64,000 nucleotides of DNA from Diphasiastrum complanatum (lineage: Eukaryota; Streptophyta; Lycopodiopsida; Lycopodiales; Lycopodiaceae): assembly GCA_029204225.1 (NCBI GenBank), contig CM055103.1:20198366-20262365 (forward strand). Direction: 5' to 3'. Within the stretch, counting starts at the first letter, position 1; each line of letters starts with the position of its first letter. This document shows positions 1 to 10,900 of the stretch, piece after piece. The notes below the pieces were generated by a model. The model saw only the letters and a program-made list of their open reading frames with translations, was not told the origin of the DNA and did no database searches. Made by a program: the position numbers and the translations under genes.

Positions 1-868
1 CATTATGAGTGAGTCATTATGATAACTCTCTTCCTCCTCCTGTCCAATGTTGGCTTGACTTTGATCTTGCTTCCTCTTGAAGCATTCCGAGGCAAAGTGC
101 CCCATCTTGCTACAATAGTAGCACTTGATCTTTGATTTGTCCACTTGTGATGATGATGATGTAGATCCTCCTTGATCTCCATCCTTTGCTTGTTCCTTTT
201 TTAATGCTCCTCCCTTGCTCTTTGATTTGCCTTTGCTCTTGAAAAATAAGGCTTTGTCATCATCATCATTGATGGAGAGCCTCTCCTTCCTTGATTTGAT
301 ATGAGCCTTCCTACTCTCCTCGACCATCAACACACTTTGAAGGTCTTCAAGTGTAGGCAAGTTTCCCATGATAGCATAGCTTTGGAAAAGGTTAGTAAAA
401 TCACTACATAAGCCATTCAAAACTATTTCACAAGATCACTCTCTTTAATAGGTTCACCAACATAGGCAAGCTCTTTGTTCAAGTCTTTCACTCTCAAAAC
501 AGTTTGATGTCCACTCTCACTCTTCCCTTGGAAGCATTGAAGAACTTGGTTCTTGAGGGAAAGTAATCTTGAGATTCTTGGACTCATATATCTTTTGAAG
601 AGTCTCCCAAGCCTCTTGGGTTGAGGTACATGCTCCTTCTTCCTTGAGCAATTGCAACATTCATTTTAATACAATGAAGTGCAATCTTGCAACTTCTCTT
701 GTACTTAGTTGCTTCTTGTGGATGGATTGGCTCATCTTCCTCTCCATTCACAATATCCATAAAATCTTGCATGACAAGGATGGATTCCATTCTTAACCTC
801 CAAATTGAATAATTTGAAGAGTTCAATCTATCACTAGAATCCAAAAGATAGGCACTTATGGATGCCAT
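1..868 (-). pseudogene. Ty1/copia gag, N-terminal half to zinc knuckle, runs off the left edge
   Basis: Read on the minus strand, a gag polyprotein starts at the ATG at 866-868 (MASISAYLLDSSDRL) and contains the copia gag signature NSNYSIWRLRMESIL. After a frame break near 584 it continues through a Lys/Ser-rich stretch to a CCHC zinc knuckle, CYYCSKMGHFASEC, at about 85-127, followed by an acidic tail. Gag packages the element RNA into cytoplasmic virus-like particles. The reading frame is interrupted between about 350 and 600, so this is a degraded copy. Protease, integrase and RT would lie left of the window. The protein is clearly the same family as the gag at 48219-48548. The matching PBS and an LTR lie just upstream on the same strand. 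Confidence 0.8.
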
Positions 869-1658
869 CTTTAATGATAGGGAGATAGATTCAATGAAAC
901 AAGATAGATTGTACAAGATATGATCACAACTAGCTATCCCACTCTTTGGGACTTGAGATGAATCACTCTCTGATTTCTCAACAAGATCTAAGGTGATCTT
1001 GAGCTTGATCAATCTTCAAGATTCAAACTAGATCCAGACCTGGCTCAATTTACTATAGATTTGATCAAAACTAGTCTCCTCCTTGATCTCGACTTCACAA
1101 GAAGGGTGAATCCACCTATACTTAACCAAAAGCACTTTATAGCACATATATGTCTCACAAATAAAGCCTCCTAGATTCAGGTTGAATCACATTGACATAT
1201 TGAATCACAAACCTGTCCAAAACCAAGTAGAATAGAAACACAATTTTCACTAGTTTTGCATTTCTCGATGAAGAAATCATCAAAACACTTGATCGAAACC
1301 TAAAAGGTGTATTTTAGGACCTTATGAAGCCTAAGAACGACCTAATTAACTGATCCAAACTTTTAATGAGTGTTGGCATTCAAATCCTTATGAAAATCTC
1401 TACCAAGAGACATGTACTCCAAGATTCAACTCATAAGAGCTTTCTAATTTAGTTTGGTTGAATGGAAATGGGTCAATCTCGGTTCCTGTAGCTATAACTC
1501 AGCAAAACAAGTTCCCTTTGATCTATTCTCACTCGAATGAAACCAAATTTGGAGGTACAATCACTAGATTAGCAACTAGTAGCAAGGACAAAGCCAATAC
1601 TACTCAAATCTAGGATCTAAGCTTGAGAAAATCAAATCTAAAGCTCACTTTTGATTAG

Positions 1659-1670
1659 GCTCTGATACCA
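1659..1670 (-). other. Primer binding site of the minus-strand copia element
   Basis: On the minus strand these bases read TGGTATCAGAGC, the plant copia/gypsy primer binding site complementary to the 3' end of initiator tRNA-Met. It lies 790 bp upstream of the gag ATG and directly abuts a sequence ending TTTTGTCA, as expected for the 3' end of a 5' LTR. Confidence 0.85.
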
Positions 1671-2469
1671 TGACAAAATTTTACAGCAAATTCAATCCCA
1701 ATCAATCCTAAAAGTGATGGAGAATGCACAAATCAAAGATCTAGATCCAAACTATGAGCTAGAATCAAGACTAGTTACCAAAACTAGCTAATTTGGCATT
1801 TAACTCCACAATAGGCACATAGATTTGATCAAATACACTAAAGCAAAGTACAGCAAGCTTCTCAAACCTGTAAACAACTTCAGTACCTTTCAAAGCAAGT
1901 AATTAATGCATAAAATCACTCACATCCAATAGCTAGAACTCGCCACCAAAAGACAATGTTGATAGAACTTGAAAAACTCGATTTTGCTTCATATTTGGAT
2001 GGAGATCCCATCATACATTTATACATTTCAAGCTTGGATCTGAACGTTTTAGGGCATCTCTGTACTTATCATAACTTAACCCTAACATCTAACCTAATAG
2101 GTCATTGGATCCACCCTAATATGGGGTCAAGATCTCAAGATCCAAAATTAATGTAAAACATGCTATTTTTAGCTCCTAGAATTTCTCTAGCTTATCTAAG
2201 CACACTTTGGCCTCATTTCAAATATGCTATCACAATGTAATATGAGGAATGAAGTCTTGGGAAAGCATCCTATGCTATTTGGCACGTGTGGCACCTATGT
2301 ACATGGCCATTTGCCAATTACAATGCATGTGACCAAAATTGGTCAAGCTAGAATTGTGAAATTTCAATACATGAATGGCTTAATACAACATGATTGAGCT
2401 TTGACACATAAGCAGATTGTTTAATGGCAAACTTCATGTCAAAAAAAAATTGTGGTGGCCACTTTGTCA
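1671..2469 (-). repeat. Probable 5' LTR of the left-edge copia element
   Basis: The LTR is inferred from its position next to the PBS. One end is fixed at 1671. The other is proposed at 2469 because the terminal word TGACAAA at 1671 is matched by its reverse complement TTTGTCA at 2463-2469. Its PBS-proximal end resembles that of the LTR at 47.5 kb (a TTTGCT/CTTGCT word followed by a T-rich stretch ending TCA). The distal boundary is uncertain because the partner LTR is outside the window. Confidence 0.45.
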
Positions 2470-3870
2470 TTGTGGGCATGTTTGTGTCAATCCTTGATTG
2501 TAGTTTGCAAAATGTTTCCTTACACATCTCTTTTTTCCTAATGTGAGGTTTTTTCACCACTTAGCCAAGGAGAAGGAGAGAACCACATGAAGAAGGTAGA
2601 AATTTCAATTGACTGCTGAGGTTTGGCTAAAAGCAAATCCTGAATTCTTTCATAACTCGTATCTGTTTTTGAATCAAAATGAGGTGAAAAAGTATGAAAG
2701 TATAGTGAAAAGAGTGCAAGAGATAAAGCAATGTGAAGGACATGTACTAAACAAGGGGACATACCCTCCTACTAACATTGACAAAATCATACACCAATAC
2801 ATTCTGGTTTTTAAAAGCAGAAAGCTTCTAGAATAGATTTTAAAAGAACACATAGAAGAGAGCAAAGAAATGCAAATCCAACATTTACAAATTAAAAACT
2901 AACTTGAAAGACATGAAACACAAAGAGTTTGACCTTATGGCCATTCCATGTTGCTTGCCCTTGTTATGTACATGAAGACCCCTTACAATCAAGAGTTTTA
3001 TGTGTGTCACTAGGAGGCTGGGCCTGTATTTTTTACATTCACTATTGTAACTGGTGCACCACAGCCAAATAAATATCTAACATATCCTATTGACATTTCA
3101 CAAAATGCTTGCACTTGGCTCATAAAATCAATCGTGTGCTCCCATTATTGACTTGGTATCAATCATTTGGCACCTAAATATTTTTATTATCCACCTATCT
3201 TCCTTTCCAGCTGCATACTTTTCACATATGTTCTTTGAAATGAAGCATGCAAAGTTCACCTACTCACCTGCTGTTGCCCCATTTATACCATATGAATTGA
3301 AATGTTTATAATTTGGTAGCAGCATCAGCACACCCAAATTTGGTCCTCTATATTGAATGAATCGTCAGACTCCTGTTAAAGCAAAAATCTCCATAACCAA
3401 GAATTTCACACCTCTGGTAGCGGGAAAACAGTAGGCAACTGACAATTCTGACATACTTCTATGCTTGCGGTTATAATTGGGACTTGGGACTAAAGTGATA
3501 ATATATGGAGGCTCCATTTTTGCCTGTGCAGGTTTGAATGGAAGTGCTTGAAGCCCCTTGGTGTAGGTTGAAGAGTCTTTGACAAACATATTGACCTGGC
3601 AAATGCACTGTCAATAATTGATACTGAGAATGTTCTTTGAGTTGTCAGCAAAGCTATGCAAACTCCAGAGCCGCTTTTGAGATTTTAAAAGATGAGAGTT
3701 GCTAACTATTCACGTCAAAATATTGGAAGCATTGATACATTAGTAAGACCCTAATAATGAGCAAAAGCCAGAAAAGAACCTTCAGTTTCCACAAAAGAAT
3801 TCTAATATCTCAAACAAAAAGTTCAAGAGACACCACACAAAACTTTAAAAAAGACACATCCAAAGAGCTA
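2470..3870. other. Unassigned AT-rich stretch
   Basis: I see no recognisable gene. Two short open frames stand out, one on the plus strand at 2609-2836 (charged, Lys/Glu-rich) and one on the minus strand at 3365-3589. The latter contains EPPYIITLVPSPNYNRKHR behind a CAG acceptor-like site and could be an exon continuing the candidate gene at 3877-5139, but the splice phase does not join cleanly. Confidence 0.3.
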
Positions 3871-3876
3871 TAAAAC

Positions 3877-5139
3877 TTGCAAGGTAGTCTGAGGTGGCCA
3901 TTCTCCACATCTGCGTCTCCAAACAGTAAGGTCTCTAATATCAAAAGATAACGAGCAGAATCAAGAAAGGTATAACAAGGTACAACACATTGATATGGTA
4001 GGTGAATCAAGTCTTTTTGACTACCAGTTATGATCACATTGATTGGCAAAGGTTGTGAGCCTTGAAGGCCAATGCTACAGTAATGTTTGCCAAAAAGTAG
4101 ATTTATTGTCCATATTTTACAAACCAGCCATGGGTATATCAAATAAATACAGGATAGATATGCCCTTCAACGTTCTATGCTTCACACGATGGAAAAATCA
4201 ACTCACATCCAAATGTCAAGCCTTGAGATTAACTCACATCCCATTCCTTTGGTCTCTCATTCTCCTTTTTATTTGTCAGCCAAGTCCATTATAATATATG
4301 CATAGCAAGTAACGCGATTGTCAAAAATGTCACCAACCAAAAAAATGATCCCGAAACATATCTGGGTATCTAGTCAATTGCCCATAGCCCATGAACTGAG
4401 TGAGAGACGTCACCGCTCACTTGAGATATACAAAATAATCTTCATGAATATTTTGTATATTCATGAAGATGTCACAAAGGCAATCATAACATGTCATTCC
4501 TCAATTGAAAAGTGGCAACTGCAGCACAAGCTTTCCAAACATATCCATTCACATTCAGGATTCACAACCACCCCAATAATTACCAATATCCATGTCACTG
4601 CTTGAGAGTGATTGCCTCAATGAAGTGTAGAGGATTGTATTCAGAACCAGCCGTCAACCTAATAAAATTGAAAATGTGTAGAACCAGCTCTACTGATATG
4701 ATGGACCAGTTTTATCCCAAGAATGTAGCAGAATATGTTTGTGGAAAAATCAGATGCTTTTTTTTTAGTATTGAATGTCTATATAAAATACAATCTGGTT
4801 CGAAAAAGCACCCTCAAACATATTAAAGCTCCGAAGTATTCTGACAAATCAATAGAACATCAAAATTCTGCCTTGGTTGCAGTTCCCTTTCTCGCTTCTC
4901 TACTATTGCATATTGTAACCCCATAGAGTACCACCACAAGAATAGAACATCTGTGTGAGCAACTTGCAGCTGGAGACCCAACATAACCAGGTCATTTTCA
5001 GAGATCCTTACGCTTTTATGAGCCCACAGCACACAGGTGTCTTTTCTGTTGGAAGATTGCTGACTTTCACTCCCATCTGAATACCACTCATGAACTTGCC
5101 TTTGACAAGCTGTGAAGTTATCTCCACACTCTGAGTGTC
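3877..5139 (-). CDS. Candidate exons of an unidentified multi-exon gene
   Basis: Three minus-strand segments join in phase through consensus splice sites. Exon A, 5139-5012, begins after TTACAG, encodes a peptide with KGKFMSGIQMGVKVSNLP and ends at a strong donor, GTAAGG. Exon B, 4074-4025, begins after CTGTAG, completes the split codon, encodes IGLQGSQPLPINVIIT and ends at GTAGTC. Exon C, 3934-3877, begins after TATTAG and encodes TLLFGDADVENGHLRLPC. If exon A is not spliced, its frame stops at a TAA at 5010-5008. I do not recognise the protein. The exons are short, so chance continuity cannot be excluded, and a copia scrap lies just upstream. This may be a relic of a host gene. Confidence 0.3.
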
Positions 5140-5391
5140 CTGTAATTCACCCAACAAAGTTAATCAGGCAAAATTAAGTATGATAGCAAACAATATTTGA
5201 ATAGATTTATTAAGCTTCCTACATTCCAAAACAGCTGCTTTGTTTTTGGAAAACTTTAGTGCACGTGGTAGAATAGCAACTTTCTTAAGGAGTAACATGC
5301 TAGCAAATCATCAGAAAACGTGTTCTTGCCAGGATGCCAAATTGACTTGGCCAATAACAGTGGTTTTGGCAATGGGAGAAAACTCAGATAA

Positions 5392-5451
5392 ACTTACAGC
5401 ATAGCAGATATCAGGGCGTGTAGTCGTAAGATATATCAAACTCCCAACTAG
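5392..5451 (-). pseudogene. Copia RT/RNaseH connection fragment
   Basis: Twenty codons on the minus strand read LVGSLIYLTTTRPDICYAVS. This is the highly conserved copia block between reverse transcriptase and RNase H (consensus VGSLxYLTxTRPDIxYAV). No further copia coding sequence is evident on either side, so this is an isolated scrap. Confidence 0.75.
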
Positions 5452-5644
5452 CTGAAACTTTCAAGGATGAACAAACTCGAGCATATTGGAAGTGACAAAG
5501 CTCTCTTTGTCAAGGACACTGAAAGTGAAAAGCACAAATAAATCCAAAAGTGCAACAAGTTTTCTAAGAAAGCTTACTACAAAATTACGCTCATTTGGTA
5601 CGTATTGACAAAACTATTCAAAACTGTCAAAGAGAATACTTGAG

Positions 5645-5735
5645 AGCTTAGAAGCCCATTCCGAGCAAAATGGGTCGGAACGTTCCGTTCCGTACGTTCC
5701 GGAACGAACTGGGTCGGAACGTATTTTTAAAGAAA
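5645..5735. repeat. GGAACG/CGTTCC palindromic-phrase element, copy E1
   Basis: The stretch starts near AGAAGCCCATTCCGAGC and is built from alternating GGAACG and CGTTCC words, including the perfect palindromes GGAACGTTCC and CGTTCCGGAACG. It is followed by an A-rich run. The opening AGAAGCCCATTCCGAGC... matches, in reverse complement, the end of the element at about 63.7 kb (CAGAAACCCGTTCCGACC...). It has no coding content. Probably one end of a non-autonomous DNA element. Confidence 0.6.
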
Positions 5736-5879
5736 AAAAAACAGGTATCAAAGTGCCACCTGCTGGCCATGATCTCCCTTCTTCGCGATCTTCCTTCTTG
5801 ATAATATATTGAGGGACGCTTTAGAATGCATTGAGGGATGCTACAGACCAGAAATCGATTTGACGTGGGAAACAATTTT

Positions 5880-6095
5880 AACAAATACGACGATCCTAGA
5901 ATCACTATCTTCTCTGACTGCTGCTCACGTTAATCCTAGAATCACTATCTGCCACGTTACATATATCCGAGCTAGAATCGCTGTCTGATCCACGTTATAT
6001 ATCTTGATTCTGTTCCTTAATCTCCAATGCTTTGTTAAAAACCACGTTATCTATATTCGAGCCAGAATTGCTGTCTGAGCCACGCTATATTTGAG
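5880..6095. repeat. Degenerate minisatellite with CCACGTTA...GAATCGCTGTCTGA units
   Basis: A motif of the type TAGAATCACTATCTG followed by CCACGTTATATAT recurs about four times with drift (near 5895, 5938, 5980 and 6060). The spacing is irregular, roughly 40 to 80 bp. It lies between two palindromic elements and could be the remains of an element interior. Confidence 0.45.
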
Positions 6096-6285
6096 ATGGT
6101 CTCTGTAAGCTTGGAGGGATCGTTTCAGAACCGTGGATGACATGACATGGGCCTGAACGAAGCCACTACTCACAGAAGCCTTTATGAAGGAAGGAATTTT
6201 GCAACCAAGATAACCCGTAGAAGCATAATGCATAGAACTGCGATCAACTATAGAACCAGAACGCAATCCCAAATGGAAGCCAAAT

Positions 6286-6383
6286 GCTTAGTTGCCCAGA
6301 TATGGTTTTTTAAACGTATTTTTTTTATTTTTTTTGGGAGTCCTGTTCCGGAACGGAACACGTTCTGTAACGGGCAACTAAGC
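6286..6383. mobile_element. 98-bp MITE-like element with perfect 12-bp terminal inverted repeats
   Basis: The ends are GCTTAGTTGCCC at 6286-6297 and GGGCAACTAAGC at 6372-6383, exact reverse complements. The interior holds a T-rich run and the palindromic word GTTCCGGAAC followed by GGAACACGTTC. Its size, TIRs and lack of coding sequence fit a miniature inverted-repeat element. No convincing target-site duplication is visible in the immediate flanks. The GTTGCCC end word recurs at the ends of the element at 55521-55710. Confidence 0.65.
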
Positions 6384-7099
6384 TTGAGAGTCAAGACATA
6401 TATCATTGACAAAATGAGCCGAGTAAATAACTCTCCCATGTCCAAGGATCCCATACTGATTCTTCACTTTCATAAACAGGTCTAAACTTCATGCCATTTT
6501 ACATCTGAGCAAGGTCATCATGGTCCTCAATTTCTATAAGAAAAAGATGCATTCCGTACAAAAAGTGGGGAAAGCCCACACATTTCATACGGCGTTTAGA
6601 ATGGCATTGCTTACCAGTCCACTAAGTCGTATCCCATACAGGGACTCAGATTGCCTAGCAGGCTGAGGTATAAAAGATTTAAGCGTTGATATCTAAGTAC
6701 TTTTGCTCCAATATATAAAGCCATGAAATAAACCTTCTCAAGTGTAGTAGGCTGAAGATGCAACACATCTCAAGTATCTCTAAAATTGTGAGATCTGACA
6801 AACGTAACAGAGCTTGGTGAGCCTACCACTGTAGTCTTATATAGTACATGACTGCTCAAAGCAGTGGAACAAATCTAGTTGTTTTGTGAGCTAGCCATGA
6901 TTGATCATGGACAACTTCATATCTTGCTTAAAGTTTTCTCAGTTTGAAGGTCTATGAATCCTTGTTAAAAAGTACTTTTTTGTGAGTTCACCATGTGGAA
7001 GCTGTATAATTCATATGGACAAGTTGTGCCATGACTAAAGTAAGGGCATTCTTGGGATTACAATCCTTTTATAGGTACCGTATGTGAGTTGGAAAGGTC
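6384..7099. other. Unassigned stretch upstream of the LINE array
   Basis: No coding sequence, LTR or repeat was recognised. No (CT)n tract occurs here, so unlike the downstream units the first LINE is not visibly preceded by a CT microsatellite. Confidence 0.4.
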
Positions 7100-7170
7100 T
7101 ATAACGTTCCAGATGGAAAAAGACTTTTTGGAACAACTTATGTGTCTTTTAAAAATTGTAATACGCTCTT

Positions 7171-7863
7171 ATGATATGTATGGTCTCGGGAATCTGGAGA
7201 GATCTTTTTGGTGTCACGGAACGTGTGGAGCAGCTTGAGCAAGAAAATATATATCTTAAGCAACGAATTGCAGAAAAAAGTGCCTTGGAGGAGACTTCCA
7301 ACAAGATCAATAGCTTGGAGAAACAAGTCGAGGAGACGAAAACGTGGGCAGCACTCTTCAAACCGGATGATATGGGCAGCAAACTCTCATCACTCACAAA
7401 ACAGGTTGAAGAAACGACATCGATCCTTAAGCAAGGTAATCACTCTCAGATTTCATCTTTTCCGAAGGAAAACGATTTGGAGACAGTTTTGGGTGAACAA
7501 GCCAGAAGGGCCAAAAAAGCCTTTAACATTAGAGTAAGAGGCATTGCCAATGGTGGAAAACCGTTGGAAGAAGCTACGGATTTGCTCATTTCCAAGTTAT
7601 CTCATGTGGCTGATGGTTTTGATACTGCTTGGCGTAGTAAATTTGATGACAATGTTTTGTTTATCAAGTTCCGCTCGCTTTCACAACGCAATGCTGCCCT
7701 TCGGCTTAGGGCAAAGCTTAAAGGTACTTTCATTTATATGGATGATGACTTAACAAATACTCAATGGTTGGCAAGAAAAAAGATTATCCTTGAAGCGAAA
7801 GAGAAAGGGCAAAGGGTTGTTTTTATTGACGGGAAACCGAGATTTTTCGACCTTCCACAATAG
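7171..7863 (+). CDS. LINE ORF1 protein (coiled coil plus RRM-like domain)
   Basis: This is a 230-residue protein starting at the ATG at 7171, with an in-frame stop at 7150. Residues about 12-95 are a charged heptad-rich region (VEQLEQENIYLKQRI and later SLEKQVEETK), predicting a trimerising coiled coil. Residues about 112-200 look like the RRM and C-terminal domain of L1 ORF1p, with core strands AFNIRVRGI and NVLFIKFRS and a basic tail. ORF1p binds the element RNA and acts as a nucleic acid chaperone in the RNP. It ends with CCA CAA TAG at 7863. The frame after the stop is the ORF2 frame. A related ORF1 lies in LINE-D at 15.65-16.3 kb. Confidence 0.8.
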   Translation: MICMVSGIWRDLFGVTERVEQLEQENIYLKQRIAEKSALEETSNKINSLEKQVEETKTWAALFKPDDMGSKLSSLTKQVEETTSILKQGNHSQISSFPKENDLETVLGEQARRAKKAFNIRVRGIANGGKPLEEATDLLISKLSHVADGFDTAWRSKFDDNVLFIKFRSLSQRNAALRLRAKLKGTFIYMDDDLTNTQWLARKKIILEAKEKGQRVVFIDGKPRFFDLPQ

Positions 7864-7911
7864 GAACTAGGGGCCCCCGGATATAGAAGCTACCCGAGAT
7901 CCCCTACCAAT

Positions 7912-10900
7912 TTGAGACTTGGCTTCTGGAATTGTAATGGTTTTTTATCTTCGTCATCAGCCGGAGACTTTGCTGATTTTATTAGAAAATGCGACATTTT
8001 GTTGTTGGCTGAAACTCATGAGTCCTTATATCATCCTCTTCCAAATATACAGGAGTACTCTTGGCATTCTGCTTTTCGTCCATTTGTTAGGGGAAAAACT
8101 TGTCGAGGATCTGGAGGAGTAGCTTGTTTATACAGAGACACCACAGTTCAGATGGTTAAACAAGATCCATACGCTCGCTATATTTGGTTACACATTATTG
8201 GCTCACTATTGGGATTACCTCAGGACATCTATATAGCTGTATGCTATTTTGCTCCACAGACCTCAGTGTTTGCTGAGTTTGGCGGGGACCCTTTTCAGGC
8301 TCTCTCAGATGATATTGCTATCTTTTCTCAGCAGGGTGCCATTTTACTAGCAGGTGATTTCAACGCCCGCACAAGCTCTAGACAAACCGAATTTCATGCA
8401 GCTACGGATCTTCTCAGGCTTTACCCTTTGGATATGGGGCTAGACCGGGTATCACAGGATGCAGACACTCCAGCTACATCTTTCGGGGAGCAGTTGATCA
8501 CTCTAGCAGAGACACACGCTCTTGCCATTTTGAATGGCCTCACACAGTGGCCTTCCTCATCAGCATATACATGCTATCCTCATGATGGAGGACATAGTGT
8601 GGTCGACTACTTCATTGGATCACCTGCTTTGATCTCTCACATTTCTGATTTCTCCATTACACCCCCTACCATTTCCGATCACTCACTCTTACACATCTCA
8701 CTTGGTCACATAACCTCTTCTTTGCAAGTTTCTTGCTCTCTTCCCACTCATAAACGTATTCCTTTCACCCAATCTGGATTCACTAATTACACCACAATCT
8801 TATCCCAACTACTCGCTAACTTCCCGTTCATGGCACCAATTGACCAGCAAGCCACTTTTCTCTCTACATCCCTCTTAGCTGCTGCTTCCTCATCCTTCCC
8901 CACCAAAACGACATCATCTCACAGAAGTGTTCACAACAGATGGTATGATGCAGAATGCCGCTCTCTTCACAATCATGTGACATATGCCAGGTCACACTCC
9001 CCTGCCACACTCAAACAATGCCAGAAAGAATATCATAGAACCACCAGAACAAAGAAGATCAAGTACCTACAATCACTCTGCCAAAAAATGATCAACTCTT
9101 TAGATTCACCCTCCTCCTCTTTTTTCTGGAAACATTTCACCAGACACTCTTCAACATTGGCCCCCATAGCCATCGAATCCTGGATCGAGTATGCCACGGA
9201 GTTATATACCACGGACTCTCCTCCTACCTCACTCTCACCGAGACCTGACCACTGCTCACTTTTCACCCCTGACATGGTTGAAAACGCCATTAAACATGCC
9301 AAACTAAATAAAGCCACTGACTATGACTCCTTAAGTGTAGACTTCCTAAAGCCCATAGCACATCTCATCTCCCCTTACATTGCTCATGTTTTTAACACAG
9401 CTGTTACTTCTGGTTTTCCTACGGCTTGGTGTACTAATATCCTTCACCCCATCCTCAAGGCAGGTGATCCCATGAATGTAGGAAACTACCGCACCATTAT
9501 GATTGGCCACACTCTGGCTAAGATATATGGCTCTATACTACAGACAGTTTCTGGATCTTTTGCTGAAACTGAGGGTTTACACGCTATGGGTCAAGCTGGT
9601 TTCAGACCGGGATATTCTACTTCAAACCAGATCTTCATTTTGAGATGCATTATTGAGGAGGCTCGACATCGGAAACAGAGAATTTACTGTTGCTTTGTGG
9701 ATTTTCGCAAAGCTTTTGACTCTGTTCCACGACATCTTCTTTTCCAGAGACTGTCTTCACTTGGCTTTTCAGAGGATACTATTGCTGCGATCATTACTTT
9801 ATATGAGCGAGTCTTGGCACGTTTCAGAGATGGTAGTGGCTGGTCCTCACAGATACATTCTACCATTGGTGTGAAGCAGGGTTGCCCCTTATCACCCACT
9901 CTTTTTGCACTATATATAGATGACCTCGAGCGGATTATTCGCGAGGAAGGTGGAGAGGGCTGTCCCCTAGCAGACATTATTATCCCCATTCTCTTGTACG
10001 CTGATGATGTGGTTCTCCTCTCATCCTCTGCAGCTGGTTTACAGAGTCACCTTTCTGCTTTACATCACTTTTGCCAGCGTTGGGGATTGACGGTTAACCT
10101 TAAGAAGACTAAGATTATGGTGTTTAACACCAACAGACAGCATATGAGAGATGTGATTTTCTATTATGACGGGCTACCGATTGAGATCGTGACCTCCTAC
10201 ACCTATCTGGGAGTTCTTTTCTCTGGTCCGCTACTCACTTTTCGACCAGCAGCCACCGCCAGGCTCCGCAAGGGGCATACCGCTCTTGTGCATATGGAGA
10301 GATTTTGCTCTACTTATTATGTGCAGGATCCTGCTACCAGATGCCTACTATTTTTTGCTACTGTCTCCCCAGTTGTGCTATATTCGGCTGAGACTTGGTG
10401 CCCTGATTTATCACGCGATACATGGAGAGATCTTACTCGTATCCAGATTCTCATGCTCAGTAGGATAATCCGGGCTAAGCCCTCAGTACCACATGATATC
10501 ATACTAGCCGAGTTTGCTTCTCCTCCATTAGTTGTTGGTGCTATGTTTCAGATCATCACCTTTCTTCACAGGGTATCAGATCTAGATACCTCCAGATACA
10601 TTGTTGCTGCTCTCACTTCATCTTGTACCATTGCGGATCAGGGAGCCAAGCACTCTTGGTATCGCAGTGTCTCAGCCCTTCTTCAGACTTGGGGTTTATC
10701 CGCACTTGATCTTCCGAATGGAACCCATGCTTATATCAGACAGCAGATCTACCGGAGCTACATACGCACTATATGGTCACATCCTGATCCAGATAGGGTC
10801 AAGCTACATTATTATGGCACACATCTTTTACGGCTGGACGTTTCGGGCTTGCCTATTCTTCCAGTTTATCTTACACAGACGCTATCTTTTGGTCTGAGAT

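Noticed and set aside
5645-5735. Heat-shock element array (nGAAnnTTCn)
   Set aside because: The GGAACGTTCC words formally fit HSE spacing, but the same words occur in dispersed repeats unrelated to genes, so a transposon end is the simpler reading.
9033-9317. 94-codon minus-strand frame
   Set aside because: It is antisense to the intact LINE ORF2 and has no independent support.
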